The notes below the pieces were generated by a model, which was not told the origin of the DNA, searched no databases, and was given only the letters and a program-made list of their open reading frames with translations. The translations under genes were made by a program, and so were the position numbers. This document shows, one piece after another, positions 11,722 through 23,011 of a stretch of DNA of 64,000 bases. The stretch is from Saccharum officinarum (taxonomy: Eukaryota > Streptophyta > Magnoliopsida > Poales > Poaceae), in NCBI GenBank assembly GCA_020631735.1, contig CM036159.1, forward strand, positions 21,987,511 to 22,051,510. The letters run 5' to 3'. Each line of letters begins with the position of its first letter. Position 1 is the first letter of the stretch.

Positions 11722-14700
11722 TGAGCTTTATGGCACTTTTATTCTCACATAGCAATGGCACTTTCTTGAACTTAATTCTAAAGTCATTCAAGGTGGCCTT
11801 CATCAAAAGTATTTGTGCACAACAACTACCGACGGATATGAATTCAGCTTCAGCGGTTGATAATGCAACACTATTTTGCTTCTTTGATGATCATAAAACA
11901 AGTGATCTTCCTAACAATTGACAAGTGCCCGATGTCCTCTTCTTTTCAAACTTGCATCCCGTATAGTCAGAGTCCGAATATCCAACAAGCTCAAACTTTT
12001 CTCCCTTAGAATACCACAAACCAACATTTTATGTATGCTTTAAGTGCCTCAATATTCTCTTTGTTGCCTTCAAATGACTTTCTCTTGGTGAGGCTTGAAA
12101 TCTTGCACACATGCACACACTACATGACATCCGGCATTGATACGGTCACATAGAGTAGGCTTCCAATTATAGAGCGATACAACTTTTGATCCGCCATATT
12201 ACCACTTGCATCACTATCCAAATTGTCATTTGTTCCCATTGGTGTACTAATTGCCTTGCCATCATCCATCCCAGACTTCTTGAGCGTGTCTTTGATGTAC
12301 TTGCCTTGACTCACAAATGTACCATTCTTCAATTGCTTGATTTGAAGACCAAGAAAGTAACTCAACTCTCCAATCATGGACATCTCAAACTCATTAGCCA
12401 TCATCTTTCCAAACTCTTTACAAAAATCTTGATTGGTTGATCCAAATATGATGTCATCAATATAGATTTACAACACAAACAAGTCTTTTCCAATCTTGGT
12501 GAAAGAGTGGTGTCAACCTTTTCCATAATGAACCCTTTAGAGAGTAGGAAGTCCCTTAACCTCTCGTACCATGCTCTAGGTGCTTGCTTCAAACCATACA
12601 ATACCTTCTTCAACATGTACACATGGTTGGCCTTCTCGTCATCTTCAAAACTGAGAGGTTGCTCAACATATACTTCTTCATTGATGTAGCCATTGAGAAA
12701 TACACTATTGACATCTATTTGATAGAGCTTGATGTTGTGGGCACAAGCACAGGCTCGCAAGATTCTAATTGCTTTCAATCTAGCAACCGTGCAGATGTTT
12801 CTCCAAAGTCAAGACCCTCCACTTGAGTGTAACCTTGTGCTACCAATCTTGGTTTGTTCCTTACAACTATCCTATCTTGATCTTGCTTGTTGCGAAAGAC
12901 CCATTTGGTTCCAATCACATTGTGGTTTTTATCTCTCAACTAACTCTCATACTTGATTTCTAGTGAAGTTATTCAATTTTTCATGCATGGCATTGACCCA
13001 ATCAACATCCTTTAAAGCCTCTTCTATCTTCTTTGGTTCAATGAATGATACAAATGAGAAATACTCACAAAATGAAGCCAGTTTTGATCTTGTTTGTACA
13101 CCTCTAAGAATATCTCCAATTATAGTGTTCAATGGATGATCTTTTGCAATATTGGTTGGTTGGAGTATTAGAATTTGATTGCTTGCACTTGCTTGATTAT
13201 TCGGTTGAGATGATAAACTAGCCACTTGATCTTGCACATTGTCATGAGAGCCACTTGAACTAGCTTGATTTGTATCAACTTGCACATTTGAGTTAGAGAG
13301 CACTTACACTTGATCATCTTCTTCATCTATCACTTGTCTAGGTCTTAATTCACCAACATCCATATTTTTCATGGTATTTGAAAGTTGAATGCCTCTAACA
13401 TCATCAAGATTCTTATTTTTATCTTGGGAACCCTTGGTTTCATCAAACTCAACATCATGTACCTCCTCAAGAGTACCACTTGTCAAATGCCAAACTCTAT
13501 ATGCTTTGCTAGTGGTTGAGTATCCAAGCAAGAAACCTTCATCACATTTCTTGTCAAACTTGCTCAATCTAGTGTCTTTCTTTAAGATCTAGCATTTGCA
13601 ACCAAAGACCCAAAAATATATAATGTTGGGTTTTCTCCCATTCAAGAGCTCATATGGTGTCTTCTCTTTCGATGGATGACAATAGAGTCGGTTGCTATAT
13701 TTGTTTCCACCGATGCTAGTGTATTGTGTCGGCACAAATAAATCCATGTGCAACAACTCAAATGCTTTACTAGTGCTCATCATACTTTTCTTACGATGGG
13801 TGTTTCCAACTTGTTTGATGGCTTGACAAGAGCTACAAAGCTTATATTCCAATATGACCAAGCCTTCTATGCCATAACCAATCGATACTAGACTTAGTGA
13901 ATAAGCATGTTGACAATTGAGCTTCACTAGCATTGAAATCAACAAGTATAGATTCTCATATCTAAAGCCTTTGAAGATCAAATTAGAGCCATCTACACTT
14001 ATGATCTCTATATCATATACTGTAAATATGCTCTTAAATCCAAGATCACACAATTGAGCCATTGATAGCAAATTAAAGTTGAAGCTCTCAACTAGCAACA
14101 CATTAGAAATACCCATGTCATTAGATATTGTAATCTTACCAAGCTCTTTGACCTTGCCTTTGCCATTGTCACCAAATGTGATATGTACTATCATAACCAT
14201 TGCTATCATTGGTGTTGATTGAGTTGAACATTCTTGCATCACCGGTCATGTATTAAGTGCACCCACTATCAAGAACTCAATGTCTTCCTCCGGCTTTATA
14301 ATTGACCTACAAAAGAAGATCAATTCTTTTTTAGGTACCTAAACTTGCTTGGGCCCTTGAAGGTTAGTCACTAAACTCTTTGATACCCAAATGACCTTCT
14401 TCTTTGGGCCCAACATGGATGTACCAACAAACTTAGCCTTCACACCATTGGCACCCTTAGTGAGCAAGTAACCAGAATCAAACTTAATTGAGGATACAAT
14501 AGCATTCTTGTTCTTGTTCTTGCAATCATGCTCTTTATGACTAACCTGCTTGCAACTAGTACAAAACTAATAATTGTTCTTCACAAAACTAGTCTTATGA
14601 GGAGCAAATACCGTCTTGCCTTTCTTGAAGGTATAGCCCAATCCCTCTTTGTAGAGAGAAGCGCTTTGACTACCCAAGCACTTAAGCAAGTGGTCCTCAT

Positions 14701-14765
14701 CACTGTAGGCTTTGCCTAAGGCGAGAGTGAGCTCATTGACGTTTGAGGGTCTCATTCTCAATGTT
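11722..14765 (-). mobile_element. Decayed, LTR-less copia fragment (SIRE/Maximus-like)
   Basis: On the minus strand it runs from a gag C terminus to RNase H. Landmarks in order: a CCHC knuckle reading CTSCKQVSHKEHDC (about 14521-14567), a protease/GAG-pre-integrase remnant, an integrase fragment with LLHMDLF, a post-integrase segment with GYSTTSKAYRVWHL, reverse transcriptase with YGLKQAPRAWYERLRDFLL and a YIDD box near 12450, and RNase H with LLCENKSAIKL at the gap edge. Compared with the complete element at 45152-62659, the integrase core is deleted: the frame jumps from TSIGGNKYS to a segment leading into KTPYELLNGRKP. Several stops and frame changes occur. No LTR is seen on the right side; the left end is lost in the gap. 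Confidence 0.8.
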
Positions 14766-15422
14766 GTTCGATGCTGAATATAGAGAGGATCAGCGGTTAT
14801 ATACCCCGGCCGCCTGATCACCGACTACGCCAGCTAAGATGGCCTCAGGCCCATTACATGGCTCGAAGCCCAGACGCTAATCAAAGCCCACAAAACAAAC
14901 TCACGCTTCGGCCACTGCTCGTTCCCGCCTCGTCCTATCGTACCGGATGGTGAATAGTACGCCGGGCCGCCTCCTTCTTCCTGACACCTAACCGCATGGC
15001 CACAGTGGCAGCTCGCACGCGCACCCACATGCCGACAACGACTGCTCGCTCGCGTGGCTGTGACGGCGGCAGCTCGCCCACCCGCCCACGCACAGTGGCG
15101 GTGGCGGCGCCTGCTCGCACGCCCGTGCGGCGACGGCGGCCCACCAGCGGTCACAATGTCCAGGAATTTTTGGAAAAGTTAGCACGGCCACAGTGTCCAC
15201 TGTCCAGGTGCCACTGTAGCACAGCCACGTGAGCTGTTAGCACAGCCCCAAAAGTTTAATGACCCGGCATATATTTTACTCTAATTTAATACAACAGTTC
15301 GGTGTTCATCGAGACGCAGGCAACTTATTCCATGTTTTACAGAGCCACATCTGGGACCAGGGTACTGTCTACGAATTTACAGCGGTCTCGTGGAAGAATG
15401 GCGGCTGCCTCTGCCTGCCTGC
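14766..15422. other. Intergenic, GC-rich block, nothing recognised
   Basis: Bases 14940-15160 are strongly GC-rich with overlapping open frames on both strands that match nothing I recognise. The last 200 bases include the 3'UTR side of galactokinase. Confidence 0.4.
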
Positions 15423-18400
15423 CTACAACGTCAATATGGCCGCGCCGCTCGACGGCTTCGACGCGAACACGTACAGGCCCAGATCGTCCTGCTGGATTAC
15501 TCCCCTGTCGATCCTTGATTTGTAGTACATTTCCTGCATAAAACAAAATCAGCGCTACCTGTCAGACTTCAGAGCCAAGGCCAAGCCAAGCCAAACCATG
15601 GAAGAAACTGTGTCTGCATGCACCATCACACTATGCAGTTATAAACAGGAAGGTGACAGCCATCTTAAGTAAGCTCAGATGCATCATGCCATGCGATCCT
15701 TGCGCCAGCTTTTAGGCAAGGATTACGCATACAGATCGGGGTACAACATAAGACTATGGACAATGTCTGTAACTTTCTATATGTCATGCACTCGCTCACC
15801 GCCAAGAGTTATGGATGCAGCAGTCAGAAGCTCAGAATATGAGAGATGAGACATTGAGCTTGCCTTTAGATTCAGAATGAACTGAGGAACGATGGGCTCC
15901 TTGACCAGAGCAACCGCGCAGCCACCCCATCCAGCTCCTGTGAGACGTGCTCCCAGTGCTCCATTATCTCTACAGACTTTCACAAGCTCCTCCAGCTCAG
16001 GGCAACTGGTATAGTGAAATGTCAGTATGTTCATAAGTTTCGCAAAGCAACGCCAAGTGCTTTGCGATGATTGTTAGTAAACAGCCTGGCAGAAAAATCA
16101 CCGCAACGAATTTGAACTATTACCATCAGTAATTCAGTATACTGCAAAGATACCTGCATTCATATAGCACGCTGCAGCTGTAATGGCTTTCATTCATAAG
16201 ATCACCAAGTTTCTTAAGCTTCTCTTCCTCACTGCACAGAAACAACAGTATGCCGTATGTGTCAGCAGAAGAAACTGTATCATATGACAAAACACAATTT
16301 TTTAGGACCAATTTCCAAAGTACTGTGAGGATACACACAACCTAGAGAAGAAGCAGATTACGAATAGTGAGCCCACCTGAGTTTTGAAGAGACAGTATCC
16401 CTGAAAGCATAAACCCTCCTTGCTTCAGAGTAGACGTGTGTCGCACGCTGAATTAATAATAGCATCACCACACAGTGCAAGTAGCATCTATGTTAAAAGA
16501 AACTAGCAAGCCTCTATTCAAAGTGTTCTAAATCGCAAACAGGTCCTCTGACCGTGTGCAATAGTTTTCATGAACAGTTATCTCGAATTTTGTCAGATGG
16601 TCAATCATCGAATAGCACAACCTGGGTGGCTACAAGAATACAAATAATAATAAGCACATGAAATCCACCTGAAATAGCTTGTAGTGCTTTGCAGCTTTTA
16701 TAACATCCAATGACGTTTGAGAGCTCTGGAAGACATATGCCAGGCTTTCGCCTGTAATTTTCTCTATTTCTTCAGCTGTATATGGATCCTCATGCAGAAG
16801 TTTCTGCAATATTGCACAATAATATGAGGAAAATCGTAAAAAGATCCTTGATACTCCATCTTGCACAGCATTGATCTTTTTTCAGACAACTAAAAGTCAA
16901 ATTATCCTTTGCCAACATCAAAACAAGATAAACAACCATCTTACTGAGTAACATCACACAGTATCAAAAGTTCAAATCTGTAATAAGGAAAATCTAGCAA
17001 AGAAACTCTGTTGGAAAAAAAAACTGTCCACTCAAACAAGGAGACAAGCTCAAATCTCTATCATTAATGATCATATCTACTCCATATCCATCAAACTGAA
17101 ATTAATCTTCCCTACTCCGGGAAGAATAAGAATATGCAGAAAAGGGAACTAAAAGGTTCCACCCAGTGGCTCATCAAGGCAAGGGCTTAGTATTGGTTGT
17201 TCAGCCTTTGTGATTTGGGTAGAGTGTTGTCTTTTATTTCTTTCTTGATGTGATTATAAACAGTCCGCATATGTGTTCTCAAGAAATAAATTGGATGAAT
17301 TGGCAGAACCAGGTGCTAATAAAATTGTAAAAACACAACCACCTAGCACTGTGAATCTTTTTATTGGATGAATTGGCAGAACCAGGTGCTAATAAAATTG
17401 TAAAACACAACCACCTAGCACTGTGAATCTCTCTTCAAGAACAAACAATGAAGATGGGGCGGGCAATTCTTCATAGTCACAAGCACATTTCTCTTGCCAA
17501 TAGTCTATAGTCATGTTAGAAGTCGTGCACCTTCACAGCTATTGCAGGATCAGATGAACCTTCTTTCCCAGCAAAAGAAACGCATAGCCCCTCAACATCG
17601 GAGAGGGTTGTAACAGAGGAGACAGCTTTTTTCGTATCCATCCCTAGTTTGATGGCAAGAACAATCTGAAAAGTGCAAGGTAAAGATATTAGCTCAATAT
17701 ACGGAAATGACAAGGAAACCTTCTGTTTGTGTAACCAGTACCAGCTCTAGCCCAGATACAACGAAAAACAGAGATATTTCCTTCGAATCTGAATTATGTA
17801 AGCTACAATGTTACTTGTTTCATTTCCTTTTATAAAAAAAGTAACTGATAATACTTGAGTAAAGATACTAGGAGAATACCCCGCGCGTTGCTGCAGGGAT
17901 TCCAGATAATTTAAAAAGAAATTAGACTATTTATATTTATAGTTATATGAATGAAACTATCTTAAATTAATTTTGGTGAATGGTTTGACACATCGATGTG
18001 GACAGCTAAATGCATATTAGTGGATGAAGAGATAACTATCATAATTACATGTGCTAGTTGGCTATAATTGCAAGTTCTAGTGGATTGTTGATGTGGATAG
18101 CTTGCATGTTGAGAGAAATCTCTAGTGGGGTTTAGCTTTATAAGAGTATAGGATTAGTCATTTGTTTTGGTGCAATAGGTGTACTGTCACAATACAGTAC
18201 TAAAAAGGAGCATGAGATTGAAAATATTTTTGAAGCAAGCCCATAATAAAACTAATTAGTCATTTACCGCTGCTAAGCGACACTCCACAACACGGTTATT
18301 ATAATTTGTTGCAGCTGTCTCTGCTTTCTTGGACTCTGCCAAACAATGGGCGATCACAAATGTACCACCTGGAGGTAGTTGGACGTCAGTTGCATGGATT

Positions 18401-20576
18401 GGATTAAAATCTATCAACTCAGCGAATCCAGGTTTGGCCATGATAGATATAGCCTGAAAAAATACAATGAAATGTTAAATGGGAACAAGATCAATTGAGT
18501 TAAGCAAAGCATTTTAATTTACTTAGCAATTGACATTAGTTATTACAAAAAAAGATAAGAAACACCCTACAAATCTCAACAAGAAATTCCTGGATTGTAT
18601 TACCTGATCCATGCCTCCAGACTGTGTTCCAATGTGACGCTCAGACAGACACGTGAATTGAGCAACTTCTTTCTGCACAGTTTGATTACAATAAGTAATA
18701 TAAATTAGAATTGACCACTGGAAGTTTGCTGTGCTAAACACAATGCATCAGCATAAGCAGCAACCGCCATCAATTTTGGCTATCCAATTTGTATGTCATT
18801 GTACGTAAGCAGGGTGTTTACTTCTGCTGCATCTGCCATTTATATCTCCATTTGACATAAAGGAAAAAGGAACTTGCTTCTTGCCAATTGTGCGTCATAT
18901 TAGCGCTTACAAAATTAATTACTTGCATTAAGTAATACCTTTGGAAAGTTTTTCTCAAGGATTCCCATGATAGCAATTGTTGCTGAACAGACAAAGGCTG
19001 CTGAGCTTGACAGTCCAGAGCCTAATAAGAGAAATAACAGCAGCAAACCTTGAGGAATGGTGTCATTTGAACAGAAGGAAAGATTTGTACAACTAAAGCA
19101 CTGAATCAAACCTTGAGGAACGGTGCCATCAACAATAACGTCAAGTGCAACAGGTTTGCCCAAATTTATCCCTTTTGATCTACAGTATTCGTAAACTCCC
19201 TTGTATCTGCAGATTGCAATCAAGTGGATACAAACATATCATATAATGATGATATACTCATTTTCTACAGTTAAAATAATTGGGATCAAAATACTTCAAT
19301 ATCCAGGCTTCTGCAGCAAGAATTCAAAATTGTAACTTACCCACACATGAAGTAGTGCCCCCATTTGTGATTTTTTATGTCAATTTCCTACACCAGAAAC
19401 AAAATACTTAATGTTGATATAAGACCATGGCCAACAAATAACAATATTACAGAAACGATTATTTTTGTGACAACAAGCAGAGCTGGTACCAGTTTGTTAT
19501 TTTTTAAAAAACAAAACAACCACGCCACCAAGTTTGAAGATCTCTACCTGACACAAGAATTTCTTTGGGAATGCACAAGCTATACATTGGCTGCATCACG
19601 GCCAAGAAACCACTGGCATTTACAAGTTCACTGTTACTGCAATCGGGTCGCTCGAACTGTCCTACTAGTCAACTGCTCCCACTGCGCTGAAGTAGCAGGG
19701 AAGAACGTTCAAGTCCAAAGCAGGTCAGTTCTGTGACCCACATGACTACATGAGGACCACAGGTTATCAAGTTCACGGGTAAGGTATTGGTCCGGCCACT
19801 TCACGGGCTTTTTGTTGCGATATGCTAATTAATCGGAAGCAATGCAACCGCCGCGTTTAATGGTACGAACGAGATCCTCGTGCCGTACCTCCCCCTCCAT
19901 GGGTAAATTAAATTAAACACAGATTATTTGGAGCACGGCCGGAGAATCTCACCTAAAAATTCCCCGTGACAGAAACCTGTTTTCCCCCAAATCACCGTCG
20001 AAATGAAGCCCCGATCGGATCAACACCGCCCAAAAACTGTATTACCAATCTATCTAGATGGACCAAGCAGGGAAGGGCGGCAGCAGGGAGCAGAAGAGGG
20101 CATTGTTACCTTGTCCGGGTCGGCGGGGTAGACGCAGAGGGGGTACTTGTCGTCGACATTGGCGACCCGCACCTGGCCGCCGTCGGCCCTCCGGATGGCG
20201 ACGATCATGTCCTGGCGGATGGCCATGGGCAGCACCGAGTAGCCCTCGTAGTCGATGTGCTCCCCGATCAGATTCACCCTCCCTGCAGCAACAGCCAATC
20301 CGCAGCACAATCGCGCGGCGCGCCGCGGCCAGTCTCAGTCTCAACCCCGCACAAGCACGCAGCCACACACACGCGAGCAGAGACGGACGGACCTGGGGAG
20401 CGGGCGAAGAGCGCGGGGCGGGCGCCGTAGACGGCGTGGAAGCGGTCCCCGAGGCGGGCGAAGCGGAGGCGCGCCTCGTCGAGCTGCGCGCCCGCGCCGT
20501 AGACCGGCTCCAGCGAGGAGAGCGTCGGCACGAGCTCCGCCGCCTCGGCGGGGGCGGTGCCGGGTAAGGTGGCCAT
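15423..20576 (-). CDS. GALK: Galactokinase (EC 2.7.1.6), 13 exons, 502 residues
   Basis: Exons (minus strand): 20576-20393, 20282-20110, 19387-19341, 19206-19112, 19021-18939, 18672-18604, 18453-18268, 17665-17531, 16803-16669, 16447-16377, 16231-16154, 16005-15864 and 15533-15423. All phases agree and the total is 1509 bases. The enzyme phosphorylates galactose to galactose-1-phosphate in the cytosol, the first committed step of the Leloir pathway, and salvages galactose from cell-wall turnover. The GHMP-kinase signatures are all present: [16 protein letters not shown] at the exon 1/2 junction, the glycine/serine loop [10 protein letters not shown] at exons 4/5, and [13 protein letters not shown] in exon 12. 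It ends in [17 protein letters not shown] 20576 has a strong context (GGCATGG); no upstream in-frame ATG was found. Intron 12 has a GC donor. Intron 4 is 90 bases with no stop. Nothing suggests loss of function. Confidence 0.95.
17290..17430. repeat. Tandem duplication, about 73-bp unit
   Basis: Two nearly identical units start ATTGGATGAATTGGCAGAAC at 17290 and 17363. The second lacks one A in an A run and the copies diverge only at the end. It lies in galactokinase intron 8. Confidence 0.85.
17868..18153 (-). mobile_element. Complete small non-autonomous Helitron, 286 bp
   Basis: On the minus strand it begins TCCTATACTCTTATAAAGC after an A (18154) and ends with a GC-rich imperfect hairpin followed by CTAG (17871-17868), then a T. 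Helitrons insert between A and T, start with TC and end with a hairpin plus CTRR without target duplication; all these marks are present. It lies in galactokinase intron 7. Similar 3' termini occur at 44961-44988 and 63787-63818. Confidence 0.75.
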
Positions 20577-21604
20577 GCCCTTGCTTGGTGGTCGCCGACT
20601 CGCCGCTACTCTCGCGCTGCGCACCGGCTTCGCCTGCGGCGGCGGCGTCTCGTCGCTGTCCGTGTTGTATGGCGTGATGACTCGTCGTGATTGCGATTGA
20701 CTTGGAGAACCTTCTCTCTTTCAGCCTTTCTTGTATCCGTCGGGAGATCCCGTGCTGATGAGCTGTAGTCTCTTGTCTCCTAGTCGGATTGGGCCCACCG
20801 GTCAGTGCCACCGCCCGTGCGTTCTGGAATCCACGTGGCACGGGTGCGGGCGTGGCACTTGGATCCGGATCGGATGCCAGGATAAGGTCTGTCTATGTTC
20901 TATTAATTAATTAACTGGTGATTATGATTTGTCCTTGGGTCCCAAAATAAATCGGTCAGAATTTGACCAACTTCGTAGTAGTGAAGAATAGGAACACTTA
21001 CGACACCAAATGATAAAAATATATTTTACAATGTATCTAGTTATATTAATTTGATGTCAAAAATATTGATGCTCATTTCTATAAGTTTCTAATAATTTGA
21101 CTTAGGACTCCGGAGTATGTAGGGAATGTAATTCTGGTTTTTTGAGAAATCATATAGTTTCAAAATTTGTAAAAATGGTACAAATATTTTTTTGGAACAA
21201 ATGGTACAAATATTTATGATGTCAGTTAATATTAATCTGGAGTTATAAGTGTGAATAACATTTTCTATAAGTTAATTTAAAGAAGTACGAAGTACAAATT
21301 TAAATTGGCGCAAAGAAGTTTAAGAGCATCTTGCAAATGTTAGGTCCTATTTCGGAGCCGTAGCTTTTTCGGAGAGGCTGTCCGGAAAGCTAAGAGCAAA
21401 TATAATAACAGACTGTAAGTTAGCTAAAATGTAAATGCTGAAGCAGAGAAGGGAGAGAAGAAGCAGGTTGTACAGTCGACTTGGGCACAAGAATTAAGAA
21501 ACTTTGTGAGAAAAACAGATATGCCATGTATTGCAAAAGAGAAAGAAGCTCTCCAAACAGCGCCTTAAATTCCGACGCCATGCCATCCTAATCCAGTTGG
21601 CTAT
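20577..21604. other. Galactokinase upstream region and AT-rich intergenic DNA
   Basis: Bases 20577-20880 should hold the galactokinase 5'UTR and promoter (minus strand); I could not assign a clear TATA box. From 20880 the sequence is AT-rich and includes a stretch (GTCCCAAAATAAAT) typical of grass MITEs, without clear ends. Confidence 0.4.
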
Positions 21605-21733
21605 GGCCCTGTTCATCTGGCTTATAATCCGTCTTATTCGGCTTGTTTTTTCAGCCGGAACAGTATTTTTCTCTCACAAAAAATCAGTCAACAGTGTTTT
21701 TCAGCCGGCTTATAATTCCAGCCGAACGGCCCC
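21605..21733. mobile_element. Short MITE with GGCC-type ends
   Basis: It starts GGCCCTGTTCATCTGGCTT and ends with an imperfect inverse (AGCCGAACGGCCCC). A possible TAT or CTAT duplication lies at the edges. The internal TTTTTCAGCCGG units are repeated. The boundaries are approximate. Confidence 0.55.
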
Positions 21734-22301
21734 TATGGCGTGAAGACACGTCGCTTCATTTAGAGCGACTATATTTAAATTAATCCGTTCGATTAGGCAA
21801 TGCCAAGTGCGGCACACGCGGACAGAAGCACAGCCCAACACCGTGCGCATCGTATCATCTCAAACACAAAAGCTTCTTTATGCACTTTGTATATTGATTG
21901 ATTGCGTAAGTGGGAGTAAATCAACTCGATACCTTATCCACGTCAATTTGTCACATGTAATTCCAATGTTACTCGCGGTTGCGTAGGCTGAGGAGCTCAG
22001 GGCTCAGCAATCGAAAACAAAAGGAAATTTGTATTCGAAATTCAGAAAACCGCTGTGCCAAGAAAACGTTAGATTTAATATAACCTAGGATGTTTGGTTT
22101 GAGAGATAAATAGTCCATCTTCTCACTCTATGTTTTTTTATTATTTTGTGGAATGTAACATGTAAGTTCGGCACTTCATTCCTCACAATCTGATAATTAG
22201 TATCAGTACCAGTAATAGAGTCATTCTATCAAATTTTAGAAATTAGAAATAAACTTATGATCCATCATCATCATTTGTTTTCTTCCCACCAAACATCATT
22301 T

Positions 22302-22535
22302 GGGGTGTGTTTAGTTCGCAAAATATTTTAGGTTTAGCTACTGTAGCACTTTCGTTTGTATTTATCAATTAGTGTTCAATCATGAACTAATTAGACTCAA
22401 AAGATTTATTTCATGATTTTCTACCAAACTGTGTAATTAATTTTTTTTCTTTTATCTATATTTAATACTTCATACATGTGTCTAAATATTTAATGTGACA
22501 GAGAATCTAAAATATTTTAGGAACTAAACATGTCC
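22302..22535. mobile_element. Tourist-like MITE
   Basis: Terminal repeats are GTGTGTTTAGTTC at the left and GAACTAAACATGTCC at the right. Internal blocks CATGAACTAATTAGACTC and TTTAATACTTCATAC match the copies at 5358 and 63049. The flanking duplication is unclear. Confidence 0.65.
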
Positions 22536-23011
22536 TTTCGACCAGACAACCTGTAAAGCCGCCGCTCGGCGAGCACAAGCGCGCCACATCGTTCCTGCAG
22601 ACTCAATCGCGGTGGGCAGCGTTTGTTTGCTGGGTACAACTCCCAAGATGTAAAAGGCACCGTTTCAGAGAAATCTCAACTCGGCTGGCTGCAATGCCAA
22701 GCAAAGCGATGTCAACATGAATAAAAAACTGCGGCTTCCTGTAGTAGTAGAATCGAAATACGGTGCCACAGGAACCTACGCATGCTGATGCCCCGATCCA
22801 AACGCTAGGGGCCTTCCTCGACGTCTGACTCTCGGAATTTGACAATTTGTCAATGAAGAACCCATCTTAACTATCGTCCTTAAGCTTGCTTAAGCAGCAT
22901 TGTTAATTGATGAATTGATGTTGACGCACCCTTGAAAACCAAAAGGTTGAAACACACGTATTACAGTAAGTTTTCAGCATTAGCCATTTCTTTCTCAAGC
23001 GCTAAATGAAC
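22536..23011. other. Intergenic, 3' flank of the OB-fold gene
   Basis: It should contain the 3'UTR of the minus-strand gene ending at 23012. No other gene or repeat was recognised. Confidence 0.4.

Noticed and set aside
11555..11921. Open frames spanning the N gap
   Set aside because: They are artefacts of undefined bases.
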